Shown here in pieces: positions 15,614 to 22,582 of a stretch of DNA of 25,164 nucleotides. The DNA is from a virus. The position numbers and the translations under genes are program-made. Numbering within the stretch: position 1 is the stretch's first letter; every line of letters starts with the position of its first letter. The notes beneath the pieces are model-generated. The model saw only the letters and a list, made by a program, of their open reading frames with translations, was not told the DNA's origin and did no database searches. The DNA lies in IMG/VR virus record IMGVR_UViG_3300044972_000098, positions 1 to 25,164 of that record; one strand, given 5' to 3'.

Positions 15614-17188
15614 ATGGCCAATCGCATTCTGAATTCGCGTTTGCAGGATTTCATTTCGGTCAAGGATTTTGGCGCCATCGGCGATGGTGTAACCAATGAC
15701 ACTGTTGCCATACAGGCCGCAATCAATAGCGGTAATCCGATCATTTTTCCTGTCGGTGATTACGCCAGTGGACCGCTTACCCAATCAACGAACTTCCAGC
15801 GTTTCTATGCTGACGGTCAGGTCAATATCATCAAGAACGCAGACGGCGTGTTGCTGACATCTACCGGCAACTACGTTGAGCTTGATGGCATCCAATTCGT
15901 TGGAACTGGGTATACCGGTGACAACATCAACATGACCGGAAGCAATCCACGGCTCATTAATTGCTCGTCGTATGGCACACCGGGACGGGCATTGAAGGCA
16001 ACTGGCGGCCATGTCCAAATCATAGGCGCTTCTGGGACATTCACCACAACCGACGCCACCGCTTCCGGTTATGACATCGAGATCGGTGTGAGCGGGACGG
16101 CCACCTTGTACCACCAGTTGATCGGCGTTTACACGTCGCAAGCAACAGGCGGCATTCTTCTGGTTGACACTGGGTCGCATGTCATTTCTGGCGGCCAGTT
16201 TGGAAAACTGAACATCAAAGCTGGAACTAGCCCTGCTGGCGTCAATGGTGGCATGACCAGTAACGCTCGCATCTTGGGTGATGTGACTGTTGAAATTTCA
16301 AATTCAGTCTTTTCCGGTAACCAGTTCTCTACACAGACCATTACTTTTGCGCTCGGCACATCCAACCATTGCCTTGACACGTCAAACCTTTTGGTCAGCA
16401 CGACTATTGTGAACAACGGTAATGGGAACTCTTCCATCATCAAGAGCGTCGGCACAGGATCTCCCGGTGGCATAATCTTGCAGTATGGCCAAGACTCAAA
16501 CAATAGCACCATTCGCTATGCGACGGATGAAATCTATCTTGTTGATAGCACGCTAAACCTTGCCAACAACAAGGCCCTCAAAATTGCGGATGTTGCTGGA
16601 GTATACCAAAACGCAATAAACCTTAGTAGCGGTGACGACTGGTTTTTTGGCTCAGATACAGGAGCAAACTATCTTAGTATATTCTCCGGCTCTGGAGGTA
16701 TCTACCAGAATGTCTCTGGTGCAAATGTAACGCAGACTGTGACGGGCGTGTTTAGGCCAGTGCCCGATGGATCGGTAAACCTTGGGGGCGCAAGTAACCG
16801 CTGGAACACAGTCTACGCAACCACTGGTGCGATCAATACATCTGACGCGCGTGAAAAGCAGGACATTGAGTCTCTGAGCGATGCCGAAGTTCGCGTTGCA
16901 ATGGCGCTGAAGGGACTGGTCAGGAAGTTCAGGATGAGGGATGCCGTCGCAGCCAAGGGTGATGCGGCCCGCATCCACATCGGCGTCATCGCTCAGGATG
17001 TGCAAGCCGCCTTTGCGGCAGAAGGCTTAGACGCCAACCACTACGGCATTGTGTGTTTCGATGTTTGGGACGCAGAACCTGAAGCGGTTGACGACAACGG
17101 CAACGTGGTCCGTCCTGCAAAAGCAGCGGGCGAGCGTTTTGGTATTCGATATGACGAAATGCTCGCGTTCATCATAGGGGTGATCTGA
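15614..17188 (+). CDS. Tailspike with beta-helix and S74 autochaperone
   Basis: Receptor-binding spike of 524 residues. Residues about 14-37 (ISVKDFGAIGDGVTNDTVAI) are the classic entry motif of pectate-lyase-like right-handed beta-helices. The central part is Gly/Ser/Thr/Asn-rich helix rungs. The C terminus is a Peptidase S74 intramolecular chaperone: SDAREKQDI begins at Ser410 (base 16841), the expected Ser-Lys self-cleavage site, followed by IHIGVIAQDVQAAF and a final YDEMLAFIIGVI. In the known family this domain trimerises, folds the spike and cuts itself off, here releasing about 115 residues. No enzymatic residues of the helix can be named. AAGGAG ribosome site 9-14 bases upstream. Confidence 0.88.
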   Translation: MANRILNSRLQDFISVKDFGAIGDGVTNDTVAIQAAINSGNPIIFPVGDYASGPLTQSTNFQRFYADGQVNIIKNADGVLLTSTGNYVELDGIQFVGTGYTGDNINMTGSNPRLINCSSYGTPGRALKATGGHVQIIGASGTFTTTDATASGYDIEIGVSGTATLYHQLIGVYTSQATGGILLVDTGSHVISGGQFGKLNIKAGTSPAGVNGGMTSNARILGDVTVEISNSVFSGNQFSTQTITFALGTSNHCLDTSNLLVSTTIVNNGNGNSSIIKSVGTGSPGGIILQYGQDSNNSTIRYATDEIYLVDSTLNLANNKALKIADVAGVYQNAINLSSGDDWFFGSDTGANYLSIFSGSGGIYQNVSGANVTQTVTGVFRPVPDGSVNLGGASNRWNTVYATTGAINTSDAREKQDIESLSDAEVRVAMALKGLVRKFRMRDAVAAKGDAARIHIGVIAQDVQAAFAAEGLDANHYGIVCFDVWDAEPEAVDDNGNVVRPAKAAGERFGIRYDEMLAFIIGVI

Positions 17189-17189
17189 C

Positions 17190-18854
17190 ATGCCCACGCT
17201 GTACTGGGGGCCGTCTGCCGGAACATCTACCGGGACATGGGACGGCACCTCTATTACTAAATGGTTCACTGATGTAGGCAGAACGGTTCCATCCCTTTTA
17301 GCGCCAACGTCGGCTGATGATGTGGTGTTTGACGCTGGGTCTGACAACGGCACAACGTTCAACGTTACGCTGGGCACAGGTGCGGTCTGCCGGAACATCA
17401 CCGTGTCGAACCTAGACTTCACGATGACGCTGACGCATTCTGTGGCGCTTGGCGTTTATGGTTCTTTGTCTTTCCCAACAACGCGCCTTAGTCGTGCTGG
17501 TTTCAGTGCCATAAACTTCTTGGCCACATCAAGCCAGACAGTAAACCTCAACGGATATGACATCGACAACCCAGTAACATTCAATGGCGCTGGTGGCGTG
17601 TGGACGCTTCTTAGCAATTTTGGCACGGCGAATACCGCAAAAACCAACGTCAGCTTGACACTCACGGCAGGAACGATAGACCTCAATGGTTTTGTCCTGC
17701 AGGGCCGAAACTTCTCCTCAAGCAACTCAAACGCCAGAGCCATCGCATTCAATGGTGGGAAGATTGCGTTGTGGGGAAATGCAACTAACATCTGGAGCGT
17801 CCAGACGGCGGCAAACTTTAGTTACACTGGGACGCCAACTGTCGAAGGGACATATACTGGTTCAGTTGGAAGTCGCAACTTTTATCACGGCTCGTCGTCC
17901 GGCGCTACAGAAGCAAACTCTCCCAACTTTAATTTCGTATCCGGCTCTGATACAGTGCTTCTCGCATCAGTGCGAGACCTTAATTTCACAGGGTTTAGTG
18001 GAACGTGGTCGACTTCAGTCGTGACAGTCTACGGCAGCATGACCCTTTCAAGCACAATGACCGTTAGCTCATCTGCCAGCAATCTTGTGTTTGGAGGGAC
18101 GTCTGGGCCGTACTTTATCACCTGCGCTGGCAAGACCATCAATCAGCCTATTCAGTTCTCCGGTGCAGGTGGAACATGGAAGTTTGCCGACACCTTCTCG
18201 CTGGACGCATCGCGCACTCTAACGCTGGTGGCGGGAACACTTGATGCGGACGGCAAGAACGCCAGCATCGGCAGCTTTGCCCTTGGGGCTGGCACCAAGA
18301 CGCTGTCTGTTGGCAGCGGAACGTGGACGGTGACCGCAAGCGGGACCGCATGGAATGCGAACACCAACGTGGCAAACCTAACGGTCAGCGCGTCGAGCGG
18401 AACGATCAACATGACCAGCGCAAGCGCAAAGACATTCGCTGGGGGCGCGAAAGCATGGCCAACACTTAACCAAGGCGGGGCGGGCGCGCTGACGATCGAA
18501 CAGAGCAACAGCTTTGCCAACATCACAAACAGCGTGCAACCAGCAACCATCACGCTGACCGCTGGCACGACGCAGACGGTTGCTGCCTTTGGCGTCTCCG
18601 GCACCGCTGGCAACCTCATCACGCTCAACTCCAGCACGGCAGGCACGCGCGCCACGTTGAGCGACAGCACCGGCACGGTTGAGGTGTCCAACGTCTCGAT
18701 CAAAGATATCTCTGCCACCGGCGGCGCAAATTGGAATGCGTTTCTGAAATCAGGCAACGTGGACGCAGGGAACAACTTGGGCTGGGATTTCTTCCCCGCT
18801 GTCAGGCAGGTTTTCAGCCAGGTGTTCACGTCAATCTTCCGACCCATTTTCTGA
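17190..18854 (+). CDS. Beta-rich fibre-like virion protein
   Basis: A 554-residue Ser/Thr/Gly/Asn-rich protein with no signal peptide. It starts with an aromatic motif (TLYWGPSAGTSTGTWDGTSI) seen at the front of many phage fibre-like proteins. The body looks like a parallel beta structure with internal duplication: residues about 113-167 (NPVTFNGAGGVWTL then LTLTAGTIDLNG) resemble about 306-356 (QPIQFSGAGGTWKF then LTLVAGTLDADG). A final 15-residue hydrophobic/aromatic tail (VRQVFSQVFTSIFRPIF) may mediate assembly. It starts one base after the spike stop, so both are made from one message. Probably a second receptor-binding or side fibre; not proven. Confidence 0.65.
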   Translation: MPTLYWGPSAGTSTGTWDGTSITKWFTDVGRTVPSLLAPTSADDVVFDAGSDNGTTFNVTLGTGAVCRNITVSNLDFTMTLTHSVALGVYGSLSFPTTRLSRAGFSAINFLATSSQTVNLNGYDIDNPVTFNGAGGVWTLLSNFGTANTAKTNVSLTLTAGTIDLNGFVLQGRNFSSSNSNARAIAFNGGKIALWGNATNIWSVQTAANFSYTGTPTVEGTYTGSVGSRNFYHGSSSGATEANSPNFNFVSGSDTVLLASVRDLNFTGFSGTWSTSVVTVYGSMTLSSTMTVSSSASNLVFGGTSGPYFITCAGKTINQPIQFSGAGGTWKFADTFSLDASRTLTLVAGTLDADGKNASIGSFALGAGTKTLSVGSGTWTVTASGTAWNANTNVANLTVSASSGTINMTSASAKTFAGGAKAWPTLNQGGAGALTIEQSNSFANITNSVQPATITLTAGTTQTVAAFGVSGTAGNLITLNSSTAGTRATLSDSTGTVEVSNVSIKDISATGGANWNAFLKSGNVDAGNNLGWDFFPAVRQVFSQVFTSIFRPIF

Positions 18855-18866
18855 CAGGAGGCGATC

Positions 18867-19160
18867 ATGCCAGCGACAACGAAGACCCTATCGGCCCAGA
18901 ACACGTTCACCGATGCCATCCTCATCATCGGCGATTTCAATCTGTCAATCTCGGGGACATTTGCCGCCACGGTGACGGTGCAACGCTCGACTGACGGCAC
19001 GGTTTGGCGCGACGTTGACACCTGGACCATCCCGGTCGAGGAAGTCGGCTATGACCCGATGAAGAACTTTTACCGGGCTGGCATCAAGACTGGTGGCTAC
19101 ACGTCGGGATCGGTCGCGATCACGCTGAACGGCTACGACAACTGGCCGCCTCGTTACTGA
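18867..19160 (+). CDS. Small conserved phage beta-domain protein
   Basis: A 97-residue protein with the pattern GDFNLSISGTFAATVTVQRS then DGTVWRDVDTW and YRAGIKTGGYTSGSVAITL. I recognise this as a recurrent single-domain phage protein near tail fibre genes; it looks like one Ig-like or jelly-roll beta domain. AGGAGG ribosome site just upstream. It may be a fibre cap or accessory virion protein, but no function has been assigned to it to my knowledge. Confidence 0.7.
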   Translation: MPATTKTLSAQNTFTDAILIIGDFNLSISGTFAATVTVQRSTDGTVWRDVDTWTIPVEEVGYDPMKNFYRAGIKTGGYTSGSVAITLNGYDNWPPRY

Positions 19161-19161
19161 T

Positions 19162-19320
19162 ATGGCAAAGGGTCTTTACGCCAACATCGCAGCCAAAAGG
19201 CGCCGCATCAAGCTGGGCAGCAATGAGAAGATGCGCAAGCCTGGCACCAAGGGCGCGCCCACTGCAGCGGCTTTCAGAGCATCTGCTGTGACGGCCAAGC
19301 CGAAGAAGAAGGGCAAGTGA
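19162..19320 (+). CDS. Short basic conserved phage protein
   Basis: A 52-residue protein, very basic: MAKGLYANIAAKRRRIKLGS then NEKMRKPGTKGAP and a Lys-rich tail. The pattern (L/Y)ANIxAKRxRIxxGSxEKMRKPGxKGAP is familiar from many marine and freshwater podoviruses. It is too short for many callers but is supported by that pattern and by its tight fit: one base after the previous stop and a TGATG overlap with the next gene. Role unknown, perhaps a virion nucleic-acid-binding peptide. Confidence 0.75.
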   Translation: MAKGLYANIAAKRRRIKLGSNEKMRKPGTKGAPTAAAFRASAVTAKPKKKGK

Positions 19321-19616
19321 TGGCCAAGACACCGGCGTGGATGCGCAAAGAAGGCAAAAGCCCCAGCGGCGGCTTGAACGCCAAGGGGCGCGCATCTGCG
19401 AAGGCTGAAGGCATGAACCTGAAAGCCCCGGTGAAGTCTGGCGACAACCCGCGCAGGGCTTCGTTCCTGGCACGCATGGGCAACATGCCGGGGCCTGAAC
19501 GCAAGGATGGCGAACCAACGCGCCTGCTGCTGTCTCTGAAGGCGTGGGGCGCATCCAGCAAGGCTGACGCGCGCAGGAAAGCCAAGGCAATCTCCGCACG
19601 CAATAAGGGGAAGTGA
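19320..19616 (+). CDS. Small basic phage protein (DUF6321-like)
   Basis: A 98-residue basic protein. The N-terminal TPAWMRKEGKSPSGGLNAKG and the RASFLARMGNMPG segment match a conserved phage family (DUF6321 as I recall it), found as partner of the preceding short basic protein. The ATG at 19320 overlaps the previous stop; the GTG at 19317 is an unlikely alternative. The C terminus LKAWGASSKADARRKAKAI is helical and basic. Function unknown. The pair is usually found near the end of structural modules. Confidence 0.75.
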   Translation: MAKTPAWMRKEGKSPSGGLNAKGRASAKAEGMNLKAPVKSGDNPRRASFLARMGNMPGPERKDGEPTRLLLSLKAWGASSKADARRKAKAISARNKGK

Positions 19617-19618
19617 CA

Positions 19619-20173
19619 ATGGACTATCGAGAACTGGCAAAACAGATAGCCATTGAGGAGGGCATTGATCCCGACGTGTTTGTGCGTCTGGTTGAAGCCG
19701 AAAGCAGTTTCAACGCTGATGCAGTATCATCGGCGGGCGCGTTGGGTCTGGCTCAACTAATGCCTGGCACTGCTGCTGACCTCGGTGTTGACCCGATGGA
19801 CCCTGAACAAAACCTGCGCGGCGGTGCAAGATATCTCAGGATGATGCAGGACGAGTTCGGTGACATGCCCACGGCTCTGGCCGCCTATAACGCTGGGCCA
19901 GGCAATGTTCGGGCATATGGTGGCATGCCTCCGTTCAAGGAGACGCAGAACTACGTTGCGAAGATCCTCGGCACGGGCGTGGCTGATACTGCCTTCAATG
20001 GCCGGTCGGCGAACCTTCCGTTGACGATGGGGCAGCCTGCTGGGAATGACTACGGCATTGCCTCCACGGCTCGGATGCCGCCGTTCACAATCCCACAATT
20101 GCGCAGCACGCAGTCAGATGCACTGGCAGCATACGATCCTTATGCTATCCTGCAGCAGTTCAATTTGAAGTAA
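19619..20173 (+). CDS. SLT-domain lytic transglycosylase
   Basis: Peptidoglycan hydrolase cleaving the MurNAc-GlcNAc bond. Of 184 residues, the first 120 or so form a goose-lysozyme/SLT fold: catalytic Glu28 in VEAESSFN, GALGLAQLMPGTA (40-52), LAAYNAGPGNV (about 88-97) and ETQNYVAKI (108-116). The C-terminal 65 residues are low-complexity and Pro/Ala-rich, without a recognised domain. The ATG at 19619 follows an AAGGGG site 8 bases upstream; the GTG at 19613 is an alternative. No signal peptide, so it needs a holin for export or acts from the virion during DNA entry. It lies at the boundary of structural and lysis genes, so either role fits. Confidence 0.88.
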   Translation: MDYRELAKQIAIEEGIDPDVFVRLVEAESSFNADAVSSAGALGLAQLMPGTAADLGVDPMDPEQNLRGGARYLRMMQDEFGDMPTALAAYNAGPGNVRAYGGMPPFKETQNYVAKILGTGVADTAFNGRSANLPLTMGQPAGNDYGIASTARMPPFTIPQLRSTQSDALAAYDPYAILQQFNLK

Positions 20174-20188
20174 CGGTTGGAGACTAAG

Positions 20189-20422
20189 ATGGAACTAATC
20201 CGCACCTTTTGGCCGCTTGCCGTTGCTTTCGTGGCGACCATCGTCTGGCTGATCCGCCTGGAAGCGCGCAGCGTTGAGAACAGCAAGGAGATCAAGCGGC
20301 TGTGGTATCAGCGCAAGGAGGACTTGGAGACGTCCAAGCAGGCGCGCGAGGAAACCAACAAGATGCTGTCCGAGATCCGCGATGATATAAAGTCACTGAT
20401 ATCTCGAGTTGGCAGCAAATGA
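20189..20422 (+). CDS. Small membrane protein with coiled coil
   Basis: A 77-residue protein with one membrane segment at residues about 4-22 (IRTFWPLAVAFVATIVWLI), then a strongly charged helix (LEARSVENSKEIKRL ... DDIKSLISRV) predicted as coiled coil. This layout resembles inner-membrane spanins (Rz) or accessory holin-like proteins of lysis cassettes. The ATG at 20189 has a GGAG site six bases upstream; a TTG at 20177 is less likely. Coupled to the endolysin by ATGA overlap. Which lysis role it plays cannot be decided from sequence. Confidence 0.7.
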   Translation: MELIRTFWPLAVAFVATIVWLIRLEARSVENSKEIKRLWYQRKEDLETSKQAREETNKMLSEIRDDIKSLISRVGSK

Positions 20423-20826
20423 GACATTGGGACGCGCGCAGCCTTCGAAACCTGACGGGTATTCACCCAGATCTGCGCCGTGTCATGGACCGGGCATTGC
20501 AGGAGGCGCCGTTTGCTTTTGTCGTGACTGAGGGGCTGCGAACAATTGAACGCCAGCGTGAACTCGTGCGCGTCGGTGCGTCCAACATCCTCAACAGCCG
20601 CCACCTGACCGGCCATGCCGTCGATCTGGTCCCATATGTGGACATTGACAAGGATGGCAGGGTCGAGGTCGAGGAGATGTACGCGTGGCCGCTCTACTAC
20701 AAGCTGGCGCCTGTCATTAAGGCCGCTGCGGACAAGGAGGATGTGGCCATTGTCTGGGGCGGTTCGTGGCGAAGCTTCAAAGATGGGCCTCACTGGGAAT
20801 TAGACCGGAAAGTCTATCCCGCATGA
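20419..20826 (+). CDS. M15 endolysin (L-Ala-D-Glu peptidase type)
   Basis: A 135-residue peptidoglycan peptidase. The zinc site is seen as SRHLTGHAVDL (His62-x6-Asp69) and KDGPHWEL (Asp122, His125), the same arrangement as the phage T5 endolysin, an L-alanoyl-D-glutamate endopeptidase. Between them, residues 75-86 (DIDKDGRVEVEE) fit a 12-residue EF-hand calcium loop, with Asp at 1, 3, 5, Gly at 6 and Glu at 12. No signal peptide, so release depends on the holin. The last 50 bases overlap an HNH gene on the opposite strand, and a second diverged copy of the final 14 codons lies at 21376-21420. The gene itself is intact and of normal length. Confidence 0.9.
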   Translation: MRHWDARSLRNLTGIHPDLRRVMDRALQEAPFAFVVTEGLRTIERQRELVRVGASNILNSRHLTGHAVDLVPYVDIDKDGRVEVEEMYAWPLYYKLAPVIKAAADKEDVAIVWGGSWRSFKDGPHWELDRKVYPA

Positions 20827-21331
20827 TCTGGCGTATTACTGCGCCAATCTTTTGCATTTCTTCAAACGAAAAGCGGTCCCCGCGGGCGAAGTTGCAGGGG
20901 GCACATGCCGGAGCGACATTCCCCTTAATGTGAGGCAGCTTGTTGTCTATGCGGTCAAGGCCTCTTGGATTGTCCTTTGTCCCACAGTGGACGCATGGCT
21001 GTATTATAAACTCCAAGACCTCGTTCGTTGTAAGGTCACAATGGTCAATTCTTTGATAGGCCTTGCGCAGGAATATGGCGCGGCCCTTGTCAGTTTTGTT
21101 GTAACGCTGCTGGCGCTTTTTGGCCAAGCTCTTTTGTTCGTCGGAAAGACTGCCCCACCGCTCGGTGCGCCTATCTCTGCCCATTTTCCTCGCAGACAGG
21201 CATTCTTTGCACTCGTATGAGACCCCTAGCGGGCGTGGCGCATCCTTATAGAAGAAGTCAAGCGTAGCTGGCTTCTCAGCCTTACACCTAAAACAGGTGC
21301 GCGTAGGGATGGAGTTTTGTGAGTTTTCCAT
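20777..21331 (-). CDS. HNH homing-type endonuclease, antisense within the lysis cassette
   Basis: A 184-residue nuclease (start ATG at 21331; further in-frame ATGs at 21346 and 21457 are less likely because they read through the neighbouring gene remnants). Residues 13-44 have CX2C...CX2C (CFRC, CKEC), a zinc-ribbon often found at the N terminus of phage HNH proteins. Residues 113-150 hold the nuclease: CVHC, GLDRIDN, GNVAPACAPCN. The last 15 or so residues and stop are encoded opposite the endolysin 3' end. Transcribed against the lysis genes, it needs its own promoter; only a poor candidate (TTGCGG-17-TACAAA) lies upstream. No room remains for a group I intron core, so it is free-standing. 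Likely a mobile gene that cuts phages lacking it. Confidence 0.88.
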   Translation of the reverse strand: MENSQNSIPTRTCFRCKAEKPATLDFFYKDAPRPLGVSYECKECLSARKMGRDRRTERWGSLSDEQKSLAKKRQQRYNKTDKGRAIFLRKAYQRIDHCDLTTNEVLEFIIQPCVHCGTKDNPRGLDRIDNKLPHIKGNVAPACAPCNFARGDRFSFEEMQKIGAVIRQIMRDRLSGLIPSEAHL

Positions 21332-21375
21332 GTAATCTTTGTACATGAGTGTGGCTGCTGCCGCAAGTGGAATAC

Positions 21376-21420
21376 GGCCCGCATTGGGAACTGGACCGCC
21401 GGGTCTATCCGGCAAAATGA
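21376..21420 (+). pseudogene. Detached second copy of the endolysin 3' end
   Basis: Bases 21376-21420 read GPHWELDRRVYPAK then stop, against GPHWELDRKVYPA then stop at 20785-20826. The two copies differ at many synonymous positions (for example CTG against TTA for Leu, CAT against CAC for His), so it is not a fresh duplication. The reading frame upstream of 21376 does not match the endolysin, and an in-frame TGA lies at about 21345. This appears to be the original gene end, cut off when the HNH cassette entered. The holin ribosome site follows directly. Confidence 0.85.
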
Positions 21421-21431
21421 GGAGATTTGAC

Positions 21432-21599
21432 ATGGATTCGGCACAAATCGGCGGCATCGTCCGCGCATTGGCGGCGGCAATCGGCGGCTACTTTGTCGGG
21501 CAGGGCTTGGTGGACGCGGAAACCGTCACAACCATCGGCGGTGCTGCTGCCACGCTGGCTGTCGCTGCCTGGTCGATCTACTCAAAGCGCAAGGCGTGA
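21432..21599 (+). CDS. Holin-like small membrane protein
   Basis: A 55-residue protein with two hydrophobic segments, about residues 8-25 (IVRALAAAIGGYFVGQGL) and 31-49 (TTIGGAAATLAVAAWSIY), separated by the turn VDAE and ended by basic SKRKA. This matches small holins of the Pam3_gp28 type known in phages and prophages of alphaproteobacteria (recalled, not searched). It would open the inner membrane to release the endolysin. GAGGAG ribosome site 7-12 bases upstream. The stop overlaps the next GTG (GTGA). Confidence 0.8.
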   Translation: MDSAQIGGIVRALAAAIGGYFVGQGLVDAETVTTIGGAAATLAVAAWSIYSKRKA

Positions 21600-21802
21600 A
21601 GGCTTTTACTGCGATCATCGGCCAGATCGTTTGGAAGTTTCTGACGATCTGGTTGATCCGTGCTGATGCGGTGGCGGATGCCAAGCGCAAACAAGACACC
21701 AAAGCCCATGAGAGGATGAATGATGCGGATCTGGGCGTTGGTGCTGCCGATGGCGATCATATCAAGTGGTTGCGTGAGTTCGCAGACCGCAACAAGCGTT
21801 GA
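21596..21802 (+). CDS. Putative inner-membrane spanin (Rz-like)
   Basis: A 68-residue protein starting with GTG overlapping the holin stop. Residues about 3-21 are hydrophobic (AFTAIIGQIVWKFLTIWLI) with one Lys, followed by a charged helix (ADAKRKQDTKAHERMND) and HIKWLREFADRNKR at the end. It is short for an inner-membrane spanin, but the next gene, a candidate lipoprotein, starts inside it in another frame, the classic Rz/Rz1 layout. This C-terminal segment is common in alphaproteobacterial phage lysis regions. The spanin call is based mainly on context. Confidence 0.6.
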   Translation: MKAFTAIIGQIVWKFLTIWLIRADAVADAKRKQDTKAHERMNDADLGVGAADGDHIKWLREFADRNKR

Positions 21803-21920
21803 TCGTTTACGCGCCCCTGCGGCTGCGCACGCTATCGCTTTGGCGGGCGATGACATGGCAGCCGCGCGGATTACAGGCAGGGCCTTCTTGGCGCAGCTAG
21901 AGGCGCTGGCGGGCTGGTAG
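21720..21920 (+). CDS. Putative outer-membrane spanin lipoprotein (Rz1-like)
   Basis: A 66-residue protein with a lipoprotein-type signal: MMRIWALVLPMAIISSGC, Cys18 being the candidate lipid site (the -3 residue Ser is not ideal). The mature part is Ala-rich and about 49 residues. It starts 83 bases inside the previous gene in another frame. GAGAGGA lies a few bases upstream, suiting ATG at either 21720 or 21723. In Rz/Rz1 systems the two proteins link across the periplasm and fuse the membranes at lysis. The stop is two bases from the stop of the leftward operon's last gene. Confidence 0.6.
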   Translation: MMRIWALVLPMAIISSGCVSSQTATSVDRLRAPAAAHAIALAGDDMAAARITGRAFLAQLEALAGW

Positions 21921-21922
21921 GG

Positions 21923-22582
21923 TCATGGCTTGGCCCCCGTGAACGAGGCGAGGGCGCGGTGTAGGCTGGCAGCCAGTTCAATGCCCGTTCCCCTGTGACG
22001 GTCGGGCAGCAACCTAAGTTCCTCTACGTTCAGCCACCCCTGCAAAGACCGCTTCGCCGCCTCCACCAGCGCCTGCACATCGGGTGAGGCAGGCGGGGTG
22101 GGCGTTTCGTGCCTACCTACAGCAGACGGGGTGCGAATGGCGGCGCTGACATGATCTGCCATTTGGTTTACAGCGTCAGCCCGTTCCGCAAAGGCCGTTG
22201 CGTAGCTTTTCGCGGCTGCCTTGTCCAGCCTCCGGCCTTTGTGCATACCTGTTTGCATTGATTTGATGTATTCGTCTAAAATTGCGGCAAGGTCGCCCGC
22301 CTCGTCCTCCAGAACAATCTTGGCGGTCTTTTTGCACACATCCCGCATCGCCTCCACCGCAGCCGCCTTGTCAGCCTCGGCGCGGTCCAGCTTGGCTTGC
22401 AGCACATCGTTGGCAAATGTCAGCGCAACAGCCCGGTCAATCGCCTTCCATCCGCTGGCCTTGTCGCGGTCGAGGGCGGCACGTAGGGCGAGGATCAAGT
22501 CAGGGGTGGTGGATGGACCAAAGCCCCTGCAATAGTTAGCGTGATCCTCACAAGCTTCCCGGCTGATGTCGATGTCATCCAT
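21923..22582 (-). CDS. Phage accessory protein of unknown function, last gene of leftward operon
   Basis: A 219-residue, mostly helical protein. Start chosen at 22582 because AAGGAGG precedes it; the frame continues 41 codons upstream but with no such site. N terminus MDDIDISREACEDHANYC, then helices rich in Ala/Lys/Asp (residues 30-130), a Pro/Thr linker (HETPTPPASPDVQ) near 155-165, and a C-terminal helix (ALVEAAKRSLQGWLNVEELR). This mosaic of helix, linker and short C-terminal block resembles early-region proteins of unknown role in phages of alphaproteobacteria. No catalytic motif. Converges with the lysis operon. Confidence 0.75.
   Translation of the reverse strand: MDDIDISREACEDHANYCRGFGPSTTPDLILALRAALDRDKASGWKAIDRAVALTFANDVLQAKLDRAEADKAAAVEAMRDVCKKTAKIVLEDEAGDLAAILDEYIKSMQTGMHKGRRLDKAAAKSYATAFAERADAVNQMADHVSAAIRTPSAVGRHETPTPPASPDVQALVEAAKRSLQGWLNVEELRLLPDRHRGTGIELAASLHRALASFTGAKP

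Noticed and set aside
20826-21432. Group I intron or intein in the endolysin
   Set aside because: The interval is almost fully used by the antisense HNH gene, leaving no space for an intron core. The upstream lysin is already complete with its own stop, so splicing is not needed. No intein motifs are present.
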